A DNA stretch of 64,000 nucleotides from Mucilaginibacter sp. Lineage in GTDB: Bacteria > Bacteroidota > Bacteroidia > Sphingobacteriales > Sphingobacteriaceae. The translations under genes and the position numbers were made by a program. The stretch spans positions 1 through 64,000 of the forward strand of contig JAUCSE010000008.1 in assembly GCA_030445275.1 (NCBI GenBank), written 5' to 3'. Below, piece by piece: positions 1 to 8,444 of this stretch (positions are counted from its first letter, which is position 1; every line of letters starts with the position of its first letter). The notes beneath the pieces were generated by a model. It was not told where the DNA came from, ran no database searches, and worked only from the letters and a program-made list of their open reading frames with translations.

Positions 1-98
1 AAGGGCCCATGGGCGACAGTCCTTGGAGTACATATGCTGGAATGTTTAGAGACAAATATGGTATTGAATGGATTGTGGAATTTGACTCGAGCTTATAA
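1..98 (+). CDS. VOC/PhnB-like protein, C-terminal fragment
   Basis: The window opens inside a reading frame (codons start at base 3) that encodes 31 residues and then a TAA stop. The residues include GPMGDSPW and MFRDKYGIEWIVEF. An aromatic, Asp/Lys and GIxW ending of this sort is typical of the last beta strand of PhnB-like glyoxalase/VOC proteins. The start and most of the gene lie outside the window, so substrate and metal site cannot be judged. The family call is inference from a short tail. Confidence 0.55.
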   Translation, partial: GPMGDSPWSTYAGMFRDKYGIEWIVEFDSSL

Positions 99-165
99 CG
101 GATAAGTTTAAAATATTAAACCGAACCCGCCCGGTTAAGCGTTTAATAAAATGGTATATCTCTCA

Positions 166-195
166 TCGTCATTGCGAGGTACGAAGCAATGACGA
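166..195. repeat. Dispersed TCATTGCGAG palindrome, copy A (minimal)
   Basis: The 10-bp arms TCGTCATTGC and GCAATGACGA flank the core GAGGTACGAA. This is the shortest member of a family seen at six other intergenic sites in the window. It lacks the long central part of the other copies. It lies in the 206-base gap between the VOC fragment and the next gene, where I see no other feature. Confidence 0.75.
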
Positions 196-304
196 TTTTT
201 TCAATTTTAAACAGCTTCTAAGATAAAGTTAGCTATTGCAACATCCGGAAAACCAATGGAATTTGATTTTGACCCAAACTATAAGGCACTATAAAGCAGA
301 TTGA

Positions 305-1210
305 TTAATGCCCCGGCGTTTCGTAAAAGTAAATAGGTGAGTACACCCCTTCGCTGGTGGTGTAGTATCCTTTACCATCGGGAGTAAAACCTATCGCTTC
401 GCCTTGCTTCTCTTGTTTGTAGAATGGTTCAAGAGGCGGTTTTTGCATGGTTTGCCAAATGTGTTCGCCGGGTTTACGGTCCCAGTAATATACTTTTTCG
501 TAACTCTTTAGCAAAACCTGTTGGCCATTTTTTGAAATATCCCCGGCAGTTATCCACTTAAAAGGTTTTATCCCTTTAAAAAACAGCTTGCACCTGTAGG
601 TTAAAGTAACGGTATCTTTTGCCTTAAAATTGAGCGGGGTAGTATACACCTCAACAGTATCAAAACGTTTGGTTACAATATATATTAGCTTTTCAATAGG
701 GTCTATCATCATAGTTTCCGCATCTCTGGCACCATGCGGATATTTTACATATAAAGGCGTTTGCACTACATGCGCTATACTGTCTTTATCCCATGTTTTG
801 TGTTCCTCTATACGGTTAATAGTTATATGGCTTCTATCTCCCGTATTATCACCTATATCGCCCAGGTAAACGTAGCTTTTACCTTTAACCGGGCCGGGGC
901 CCACAGCAATATCTTCACAATCATACACGCCATTTGTAATGCTATTTGCTTTATAATAAATGGTAGTACGTAATTTACCATCAGCAGTAATGGCAAAAAA
1001 GCGGCTGGTATCGCCACTATCGTTATGTACATAATAAATAGCAGGGTTTATGCCAGATGCCGCAATACCTGATATTTCGTCCATCTCTTTATTTTGCAGC
1101 TGGCCCTGCGGCAGTTGTTTGTTATCTATTAGCCTGTGTTTGGCAAAGGCACCAATAAATATCAGTACAACAATGGGTATGAATATATTTAATTTTTTAT
1201 GGTTGCTCAT
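305..1210 (-). CDS. Hypothetical membrane-anchored or secreted protein, propeller-like
   Basis: About 301 residues from the ATG at 1210; an in-frame ATG eight codons upstream would put eight residues before the lysines of the signal region. Residues 1-25 (MSNHKKLNIF followed by a hydrophobic run) look like a signal peptide or anchor. The rest has recurring beta-rich segments with acidic motifs (YVHNDSGDTS, DCEDIAVGPGP, YLGDIGDN, DAETMMIDP) that suggest a beta-propeller-like fold. I do not recognise a named family or active site. It stands alone on the minus strand, with a possible -7 box about 75 bases upstream. Function unknown. Confidence 0.7.
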   Translation of the reverse strand: MSNHKKLNIFIPIVVLIFIGAFAKHRLIDNKQLPQGQLQNKEMDEISGIAASGINPAIYYVHNDSGDTSRFFAITADGKLRTTIYYKANSITNGVYDCEDIAVGPGPVKGKSYVYLGDIGDNTGDRSHITINRIEEHKTWDKDSIAHVVQTPLYVKYPHGARDAETMMIDPIEKLIYIVTKRFDTVEVYTTPLNFKAKDTVTLTYRCKLFFKGIKPFKWITAGDISKNGQQVLLKSYEKVYYWDRKPGEHIWQTMQKPPLEPFYKQEKQGEAIGFTPDGKGYYTTSEGVYSPIYFYETPGH

Positions 1211-1285
1211 GTTTCTATAAGCAATTAATAACATATAAACAGATTATATATTATGAACTTTGTAGTAATTATTGCTTTTTATTGG

Positions 1286-1293
1286 CAAAAGTA
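1286..1293 (-). promoter_or_regulatory. Candidate Bacteroidetes -7 box for the propeller-like gene
   Basis: The minus strand reads TACTTTTG here, an exact fit to the Bacteroidetes TAnnTTTG -7 consensus. It is about 75 bases before the chosen start. No clear TTTG -33 box was found at 19-21 bases, so support is limited. Confidence 0.35.
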
Positions 1294-1389
1294 ACATTAA
1301 TATGCAGCTTTAAGCACTGCCGTTAAACACAACGGCCCCAAAGCTTACAGTGTAAACCTTAGGGCTGTTGTAAATAAATATAATTCCGG

Positions 1390-2418
1390 TTATGCTTCGG
1401 CCGGAACTTTGGTTTCTGGAGCAATGCTCATTTCCATATCCGGTTTAGATACATCGGTAATGGCAACTTTGCCTCTTTCACGGCGTAGTATTCTGTTGAA
1501 TAATGATATCTCACGATCAAACAAAAACTGCAGGAACAATTTGGTCCACGAGGTATGGTAATATAATGTATCGTAATACTCAGGAGCTGTTTTCTTTATC
1601 AGCGGCAGCTTGTTCCATGGGATAGAAGGAAAATCATGGTGCTCATTATGGAAACCTACATTAAAGGCCACCGCGTTTAACATACCATAATAGCTATAAG
1701 TTTCCTGCTCAACGCTGTGTGTTAAATAATGCTCCTGTATCCAGCGGGCACCAAGCGGGTGCAAGCCAACTGAAAATGAAAAGCTCAGCAACAAAAAGCC
1801 AATAGCGCCCCAGCCCATAAAATACCATATAGCCGTGGTAAATACTACCTGTATTACAAAGTTGGTTAATATCCAGCCATCAAATGGATGTATCTCTCTT
1901 AAGCGCGATAAACGGAACAGTTGAAAAATGGGAAAGAATAACAACCACAATGCTTTTCCAACAAATGAATTGCTGATCAGTTTTGCTTCCCAACGGTTAG
2001 GAAGATCGGCATCAAGTTCATGCACACCCTGAAAAGAGTGGTGTTTGATGTGATATTTCTCAAATGAAATGGCGCTTGGCAATATCTGCGGTAAATTGGC
2101 AAACATTGATGCAAAGCGGTTTGCATTACGATTTTTAAATAATAACTGGTGTGTACACTCATGTATCATTACAAATAACGCATGATCTGCAAATGCGCCT
2201 AATAAATAAGCTGCACCGGCTATTATCCACCATGACTGATCTCTTAACAACCATGCCATGCCCACCTGAAAAATTACCAGGCCAATAATGGCAAAAATGG
2301 TGTTGGGGTTTTTACCTATTAGGTTTCGTAACTGAGGAAATTGTTTTAATATCTTTTTGGTGCGTACACGATGTGGTTCTGACTCCGAAGAGTACACAAA
2401 ATCAGTTTTCTTAGTCAT
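1390..2418 (-). CDS. Sphingolipid delta-4 desaturase-like fatty acid desaturase
   Basis: 342 residues; an integral-membrane di-iron desaturase. The three histidine boxes are HECTH, HIKHH and NEHHDFP. Around them are segments almost word for word those of animal dihydroceramide desaturase DES1: an N-terminal PHRVRTKKIL block like the Lipid_DES domain, FANLP, FEKYHIKHH, GLHPL, EHY, ETYSYYG, NEHHDFPSIP and APEYYD. By homology it would introduce the 4,5-trans double bond, or a C4 hydroxyl, into a long-chain base or ceramide at the inner membrane. A hydrophilic tail of about 35 residues follows the last core segment. It is divergent from the EamA gene. Sphingolipids are known in Bacteroidetes; the exact substrate here is inference. 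Confidence 0.88.
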   Translation of the reverse strand: MTKKTDFVYSSESEPHRVRTKKILKQFPQLRNLIGKNPNTIFAIIGLVIFQVGMAWLLRDQSWWIIAGAAYLLGAFADHALFVMIHECTHQLLFKNRNANRFASMFANLPQILPSAISFEKYHIKHHSFQGVHELDADLPNRWEAKLISNSFVGKALWLLFFPIFQLFRLSRLREIHPFDGWILTNFVIQVVFTTAIWYFMGWGAIGFLLLSFSFSVGLHPLGARWIQEHYLTHSVEQETYSYYGMLNAVAFNVGFHNEHHDFPSIPWNKLPLIKKTAPEYYDTLYYHTSWTKLFLQFLFDREISLFNRILRRERGKVAITDVSKPDMEMSIAPETKVPAEA

Positions 2419-2605
2419 ATGTTATTTAAACGGTCAATTTAAGGATAAGGTCTAAGGTAGATAATTTTGTTTAGATATTTTATTGATATTTAAAATCAGA
2501 AAGGTTTTCTTTCCTTTTGATTAATTATTATTCCCATGGTTTAATTTAAATGGGGGTAAATTACTTAATTTGTTAAAATAATTAAGCACATCTAAAAATA
2601 TATTT

Positions 2606-3019
2606 ATGTGGTGGATATATGCTCTACTTTCTGCAGTGTTTGCTGCACTTACTGCAATTTTTGCCAAGATTGGTATAAAAGGGGTTGATACGGACCTGGC
2701 AACCGGGATACGTACTGTTATAATATTATTATTAGCCTGGGCTATTGTTATCTATAGGGGAAGTAATCATTCTATTGGCAGCCTAACTAAATTGAATTGG
2801 ACCTTTCTTGTCTTGTCAGGCTGTGCAACAGGTTTATCATGGATATTTTATTTTAAAGCACTGCAATTGGGCAGGGTTTCGCAGGTGGCACCGGTAGATA
2901 AGTTGAGTGTTGCTATCGCTATTGTTTTGTCTGTTGTTTTTTTAGGTGAACCACTTACATTCAAATCTGCATCAGGGGCTGTATTGATAATTGCGGGTAC
3001 ACTTGTTCTTATTTTTTAG
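2606..3019 (+). CDS. EamA-family small permease (DMT superfamily)
   Basis: 137 residues forming a single EamA domain, half the length of the usual ten-helix EamA permeases. It has about five hydrophobic helices (MWWIYALLSAVFAALTAIFA onward), the family's charged loop KIGIKGVDTD, and a C-terminal GEPLTFKSASGAVLIIAGTLV segment typical of drug/metabolite transporters. Half-size proteins of this type are thought to act as dimers in the inner membrane. The substrate cannot be told. It is divergent from the desaturase and 110 bases before the beta-barrel gene. Confidence 0.85.
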   Translation: MWWIYALLSAVFAALTAIFAKIGIKGVDTDLATGIRTVIILLLAWAIVIYRGSNHSIGSLTKLNWTFLVLSGCATGLSWIFYFKALQLGRVSQVAPVDKLSVAIAIVLSVVFLGEPLTFKSASGAVLIIAGTLVLIF

Positions 3020-3129
3020 TTTACAGTTTTAATTCAGAATTGTAACAATTCCGTGTTGTAGCCAAAAATTCAGTTTTTATCCAAACTTTCTTAACAGTTT
3101 TGCAGTTCGGATTAAATTGTAATTATAGT

Positions 3130-5604
3130 ATGCGATTGGTATTTACTTTCTTTTTTCTTCTTTTTATATCAACTTTCATTAATGTTAATGCCCAAACCGG
3201 TAACGGAAAAGGCAAAATAAATGGAAGAGTAACCGATGCAACAACCAAATTACCGGTTGATTATGCTACGGTATCCCTATTTAAACAAGGCAGTGCAAGT
3301 CCGTTTAATGGAATTAGTACTAATGCTAAGGGTGATTTTGATATTGAAAACGTGCCTGCCGGTGATTACAAATTAACAATTGATTTTTTAGGCTACACAC
3401 GCAGCGTTATAAACCATGTAATTGTTAATGCAAGCGGCAACGCTGCATTAGGCAATATTTTGTTAAAGCCCATTCAAAACCAGCTTAACACAGTTAATGT
3501 TACCGCTAAAGCGCCTGTTATTGAAAACAGAATTGATAAAATGGTTTACAATGCCGCTAACGACCTTACGGCGCAGGGTGGCGTAGCTCTTGACGTATTA
3601 AAGAAGGTACCGCAGGTTACTGTTGATATTGATGGTAATGTAGAGCTACAGGGAAATGCAAACATCCGTTTTTTAATAAATGGCAAACCATCAAGCATAT
3701 TTGGAGCCAGCCTTGCCGATGCGTTGCAATCTATCCCGGCCAGCCAAATAAAAAGTATTGAAGTAATAACCAGTCCGGGTGCTAAATACGATGCGGCCGG
3801 TACAGGTGGTATTATTAATATTATATTAAAGGATAGCAAAGTATCGGGCATAAACGGTAGTGTAAATGCAGCAGCTGGCACCCGTTTAGAGAATGGCTCA
3901 CTTAACCTTAATGCCCGTAAAGGAAACTTTGGAGTGAACGCCTATTTTAGCGGAAATGCTCAACTAAAAACAACCGGTAAAAACATTAACGACAGATCAT
4001 CATATGATTCTGTAGGTAATACAACACGCCTGTTGCAAAACGGTAACAACACATCTCAGCGCAGCAGCTACCAAACTGGTATAAGCTTTAATTGGAGCAT
4101 TACACCTAAAGACGATATAACTGCTTCACTTGGCTTTAATCATTTTGGAAACCATAATTATGGTTTAACAAGCCAGCAGGAAACCCAAACCGCAGCTAAT
4201 GGCAGCTTAATTTCACAGTTGTTGAGCCAGCGTAATTCAGACAGCCGCTTTAGCTCCAACTCAACCGACTGGAGTGTTAACTACAAAAAAACCTTTAAGA
4301 AAGAAGGTCAGGAACTTGATGTTCTTTATAGCACCAGCTATAGTAAAAACACGGTAAACTATTCCCAGGTGCAGGATTATCTAAACATCAATTCTCCGGC
4401 AACAGGCTCAAGGGGCAATAATCCGGGTAATGATAGGCAAACCAATATCTCTGTTGATTATACCCAACCAGTTACAAAGAATTTTACCCTTGAAGGAGGC
4501 GCAAAAGCGGTTATTGAAAACTTGAAGAACACCGTTAATACTGATAGCTTACTGGCCGACGGAACTTATGCCAACAACGCCGACCAAACCTACGGCTTTA
4601 ACTATAAACGTAATGTTTATGCTGTTTATTTATCAACCTCGGCATCATTGTTTCATAACTGGTTAGATGTAAAGGCAGGCTTTAGGGATGAGTATACTAC
4701 TACCACTGCAGATTTCCAGGGAGTTAATATACCGGGTTATAATACCGTGGCACCATCAGCTACATTATCACACAAGCTTACGGCAACACAAACTATTAAA
4801 TTAAGCTATAACTACCGCATTGAGCGACCAGATTATGGTGAAATAAACCCATTCTATAATATAAGCGATCCGCATAACATTAGTACAGGTAACCCAAACT
4901 TAAAACCCGAGATTAGCCGCGGGGTAGAGCTGGGTTACAATCGCTCATTTGATGGTGGTGCAAACATTTATATAGGTACATTTTACCGCCATAATACCGA
5001 CGATATACAATCATACAGTACTCCTTATGCTTTGTTAAATATTAACGGCAGAGATTATCCAAATGTATTGCTTACCCAACGCAGCAACATAGGCACACAA
5101 ACCTCTATAGGGGGTAATATTTTTGCATCGGTACCAGTAAGCAGCAAGCTAAATTTACGCACCAATGCTCTTTTAGTTAGTCGCACAAACGATAATCCGG
5201 GTATTGCCAGGGTTACCGGGTTTGGTTATCGGGTAAATTTAAATGCTACCTACCAGTTTGGCCATGATCTTACTGCCGAGGCATTTGGTAATTATAACTC
5301 ATCACAAAAAAACCTGCAGGGTACGCGTCCGTATTTCCTGTTCTACAACTTCGCGGTACGTAAACAGTTCTTAAACAAAAAAGCAAGTCTTGGCCTATTA
5401 GCAGCCAATCCGTTCAACAAGTATGTGAACATGCGCTCAAACACTTTTGGTCCGGGCTTTAATCAAATAAACTTTCGCCAGGTGCCGGTACAAAGCTTTG
5501 GTATAACCTTAAGCTATAAGTTTGGCAAGCTGGAATTTGCCAAGGATAAAGAAAAAGGAGATAAAGAAGATAATAACATACCTGCACCAGAAGGTGGCCG
5601 ATAG
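3130..5604 (+). CDS. TonB-dependent-receptor-like outer membrane beta-barrel protein
   Basis: About 824 residues from the ATG at 3130, chosen because MRLVFTFFFLL begins a normal signal peptide ending near VNAQ. Domains in order: a carboxypeptidase-regulatory-like repeat (about 25-110, GRVTDATTKLPVDYATVSLF), a plug-like region (about 120-225, with SIEVITSPGAKYDAAGTGGI typical of these proteins), and a long beta-barrel ending in repeated aromatic strands. This matches the outer-membrane beta-barrel (OMP_b-brl_3) family of Bacteroidetes. The ligand is unknown, and no SusD partner is adjacent. The acidic/lysine C-terminal tail (KDKEKGDKEDN) is a little unusual after a barrel. Confidence 0.88.
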   Translation: MRLVFTFFFLLFISTFINVNAQTGNGKGKINGRVTDATTKLPVDYATVSLFKQGSASPFNGISTNAKGDFDIENVPAGDYKLTIDFLGYTRSVINHVIVNASGNAALGNILLKPIQNQLNTVNVTAKAPVIENRIDKMVYNAANDLTAQGGVALDVLKKVPQVTVDIDGNVELQGNANIRFLINGKPSSIFGASLADALQSIPASQIKSIEVITSPGAKYDAAGTGGIINIILKDSKVSGINGSVNAAAGTRLENGSLNLNARKGNFGVNAYFSGNAQLKTTGKNINDRSSYDSVGNTTRLLQNGNNTSQRSSYQTGISFNWSITPKDDITASLGFNHFGNHNYGLTSQQETQTAANGSLISQLLSQRNSDSRFSSNSTDWSVNYKKTFKKEGQELDVLYSTSYSKNTVNYSQVQDYLNINSPATGSRGNNPGNDRQTNISVDYTQPVTKNFTLEGGAKAVIENLKNTVNTDSLLADGTYANNADQTYGFNYKRNVYAVYLSTSASLFHNWLDVKAGFRDEYTTTTADFQGVNIPGYNTVAPSATLSHKLTATQTIKLSYNYRIERPDYGEINPFYNISDPHNISTGNPNLKPEISRGVELGYNRSFDGGANIYIGTFYRHNTDDIQSYSTPYALLNINGRDYPNVLLTQRSNIGTQTSIGGNIFASVPVSSKLNLRTNALLVSRTNDNPGIARVTGFGYRVNLNATYQFGHDLTAEAFGNYNSSQKNLQGTRPYFLFYNFAVRKQFLNKKASLGLLAANPFNKYVNMRSNTFGPGFNQINFRQVPVQSFGITLSYKFGKLEFAKDKEKGDKEDNNIPAPEGGR

Positions 5605-5672
5605 CGTGTTTTATGGCTGGTATTAAAACAATTAGCAGCCGTTTATTGTAGTGGATAAAAAGCATTATTACC

Positions 5673-5867
5673 ATGAATACTGCTAATAAGCATTACAAAT
5701 TCATAAATAGTAAAACGGGCTATGTAATTTTCTATCACTCGTTAAGCGCCAGTTTAAGTGCCGACGAGGTTAAAGCCGAGCTTGAAAAAATTAGGGCCAA
5801 GGTTGCCATACAAAATGGCATTTACCATGAAACCGTTTATTGGGAAGAAATTAAGGACGATGAATAG
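5673..5867 (+). CDS. Hypothetical small soluble protein (64 aa)
   Basis: 64 residues with no signal peptide or membrane segment; mixed charge, with SADEVKAELEKIRAKVA likely an amphipathic helix and an acidic end (YWEEIKDDE). It lies 68 bases after the barrel gene and 126 bases before the MG2/plug gene on the same strand, so may be co-transcribed with them. I do not recognise a family. Composition and codon use look like its neighbours, which supports a real gene. Confidence 0.6.
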   Translation: MNTANKHYKFINSKTGYVIFYHSLSASLSADEVKAELEKIRAKVAIQNGIYHETVYWEEIKDDE

Positions 5868-5993
5868 CTCACATTCATCCGGTAGTTCGTAAAATTTATT
5901 ATTTGGATATTGTACTGTATATCAGTACATTTATTAACCAATTATAAACAGGTTAACCAGCCTGTATTTTACATTAACTTAATCCTTTCCATT

Positions 5994-8423
5994 ATGAAAA
6001 AGTCCTTTTTGATAGTGTTTATTACCGCCTGCATGCAATTGCCGTTGTATGCCCAGATTGCCGGCAGTACACAAATAGCTCCTAAAAATGATACTGGTAT
6101 AAAAAATGTTGTAGCCTGGCTGCAAACTTTATCATCAGACAGGGTTATTGAGAAAGCTTACCTTCATTTTGATAAATCATATTACGACCCCGGCGATACC
6201 ATATATTTTAAAGCTTACGTAACAGCGGGCGAACGTCATGAACTTTCAAAGATCAGCGGCGTGCTGCATGTAGATCTGATCAGCAAAAGCGATTCGATAA
6301 TAATGCAATCGCTTATACTACAGCTTACTAACGGACAAGCCTGGGGCGATTTTGCTTTGCCTGCATACGCACCTAAAGGTAATTACCGGGTGAGGGCATA
6401 TACCCAATGGATGCAAAATTCGGGCAGTAAGTATTTCTTTGATAAAAACATTCCGGTAACCGGCAAGAGTATTTCAAAGGTGACAGATGCTGTAAAAACA
6501 ACTGATAACAAAATAGATGTGCAGTTTTTTCCTGAAGCGGGGAGCTTTGTAAACGCGGTGCCTTGCAGAATAGCGTTTAAAGCTGTAGGCAGCGATGGGC
6601 TGGGAGTAAATATAAAAGGGGTTATAGTTGATAATCTTAATAAAGAGGTCACCAAATTTACCTCAACACATTTGGGTATGGGCCAGTTTTTTGTTACTGC
6701 GGCTGATGGTAAAACTTACAGCGCAAAAATCACCTATCCTGATGGAAGTGTAAATACTATTGACCTGCCTAAAGCTGATGCAAAAGGTATGGCACTGGCT
6801 GTTAATAATGAAAAGCCCGGTAAATTATCTATTGAGATAAATGCTAATAAGCCTTATTATCTTGAAAACAAGAACAAAGAAATAAATATAGTGATATACG
6901 CCAGCGGTACTGTTAAAACGGTAAAGACTGTGTTAGATAACCAGGTGATAGGACTTGATTTGCCTGTAAATGATTTTAAAACGGGTATAGTACAGGTTAC
7001 ATTATTTTCGCAGGCTGGTGTACCACTAAATGAACGGCTTGCATTTGTACAAAATACTGATGTTTTGAATTTGGCTATAAACGCAAAGTCTACCTATGTA
7101 GCTAATGAAAAGGCCGGTGTTACACTTAATGTAAAGGGTGGTGATGATAAACCATCGGCCGGGTACTTTTCGGTAGCTGTTACCGATGATAATCAGTTAC
7201 AGGTTGATGATAATGCCGAACGCTCCATCTTGTCTGACCTGTTACTATCAACAGAAGTTAAGGGATACATTGAGCAGCCAAACTATTATTTTTCTGCAGC
7301 TAATACAGATGCTAAGGCAAATCTTGATCTATTAATGCTTACTCAAGGATACCGCCGGTTTGTATGGAACGAGTTGCTGAATAAACCCGCCCCCGCAATT
7401 GCCTATAATCCCGAAAATGGTTTGAAGGTAAGCGGTGTAATGACAACTAAAGATGGCAAGCCTGTAGCTAATGAAAAGCTTAGTTTACTTTTAGCATCAA
7501 ACGGGCAGTCATTAACCACAATGACCAATGCCGAGGGGAAGTTCGTTTTCAGGGATCTGGGTTTTACTGATAAAACTAAATTCCTCTTAAAAACAGAGAA
7601 TTCATCACTAAAAAACAAAACTAAAATAACACTTGATAAAACTTATAACAGTTTACCGGTTACTGTAAGCATGCACCCGGTAAGTAAAGTTGATAATTTA
7701 CCGGCAAACACCAAGCCGGAGGTAACAAACAATGTTAAAATACGCCAGATGAAACAAGGTGATGTTAAAGCTAAAGATAAAAACGTTTACAGAACTGTAA
7801 GCTATGCCGGTTCTGGTAACGCAGATCAGGTAATTAATTATAAAGATTTTAAGAATGCGATTAAACTGTCTGATGTTTTATCAGGGCTTGTTCGCGGAGT
7901 AACATTTGATAAAGGGGTGCCTTATTTAAAAAATAGCTTGGTAGTTGGTTCAAACGGGTCGGGAATGCTGCCTATGCTGATTGTTGTAGATGGGGCAATT
8001 GGTATTAGCAGCGTTGATAATTACAACCCGGCCGATATTGAAAGAGTGGAAGTATTGAAAGGGGCTAATGCATCAATATACGGCTTAGGGGCCGGCGGTG
8101 GGGTTATGGTTCTTACCTCAAGATTAGGTGGTGATGATCTGGAATCAAACACATCTGTTGAAATGGCCCCGGGCTTGTTATCAATAGCGCCGCAAGGTTT
8201 TTATAAAGCGCGCAATTTTTATACGCCGCGCTATGTTGCAGCGGCTTCAAGTAATTATACAGGCACAGTGTTATGGAAGCCCAACCTAACTACTGATAAA
8301 GACGGTAATGCCACTTTTAATATTATGAATGCCAGCAAGCCTGGTAACTACCGTATGGTTATTGAAGGTATTGACAGTAACGGAAACCTTGGCAGAAGCG
8401 TTTATAAGTATAAAGTACAGTAA
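5994..8423 (+). CDS. MG2-domain and TonB-plug-domain protein, secreted
   Basis: About 809 residues from the ATG at 5994; MKKSFLIVFITACMQLPLYAQ is a signal peptide, and an upstream in-frame ATG would bury it. Order: an MG2/macroglobulin-like domain (about 55-160, KAYLHFDKSYYDPGDTIYFKAYV), further beta-sandwich repeats, a carboxypeptidase-regulatory-like segment (about 480-560), then a TonB plug domain (about 640-740, DVLSGLVRG, MLIVVDGAI, DIERVEVLKGANASIYG). No beta-barrel follows; the protein ends soon after a second macroglobulin-like strand set. Proteins of this layout are common in Bacteroidetes, but their role is unknown. It probably sits in the periplasm or at the outer membrane. Confidence 0.82.
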   Translation: MKKSFLIVFITACMQLPLYAQIAGSTQIAPKNDTGIKNVVAWLQTLSSDRVIEKAYLHFDKSYYDPGDTIYFKAYVTAGERHELSKISGVLHVDLISKSDSIIMQSLILQLTNGQAWGDFALPAYAPKGNYRVRAYTQWMQNSGSKYFFDKNIPVTGKSISKVTDAVKTTDNKIDVQFFPEAGSFVNAVPCRIAFKAVGSDGLGVNIKGVIVDNLNKEVTKFTSTHLGMGQFFVTAADGKTYSAKITYPDGSVNTIDLPKADAKGMALAVNNEKPGKLSIEINANKPYYLENKNKEINIVIYASGTVKTVKTVLDNQVIGLDLPVNDFKTGIVQVTLFSQAGVPLNERLAFVQNTDVLNLAINAKSTYVANEKAGVTLNVKGGDDKPSAGYFSVAVTDDNQLQVDDNAERSILSDLLLSTEVKGYIEQPNYYFSAANTDAKANLDLLMLTQGYRRFVWNELLNKPAPAIAYNPENGLKVSGVMTTKDGKPVANEKLSLLLASNGQSLTTMTNAEGKFVFRDLGFTDKTKFLLKTENSSLKNKTKITLDKTYNSLPVTVSMHPVSKVDNLPANTKPEVTNNVKIRQMKQGDVKAKDKNVYRTVSYAGSGNADQVINYKDFKNAIKLSDVLSGLVRGVTFDKGVPYLKNSLVVGSNGSGMLPMLIVVDGAIGISSVDNYNPADIERVEVLKGANASIYGLGAGGGVMVLTSRLGGDDLESNTSVEMAPGLLSIAPQGFYKARNFYTPRYVAAASSNYTGTVLWKPNLTTDKDGNATFNIMNASKPGNYRMVIEGIDSNGNLGRSVYKYKVQ

Positions 8424-8444
8424 TATACACCGGTTAACCTGCCC

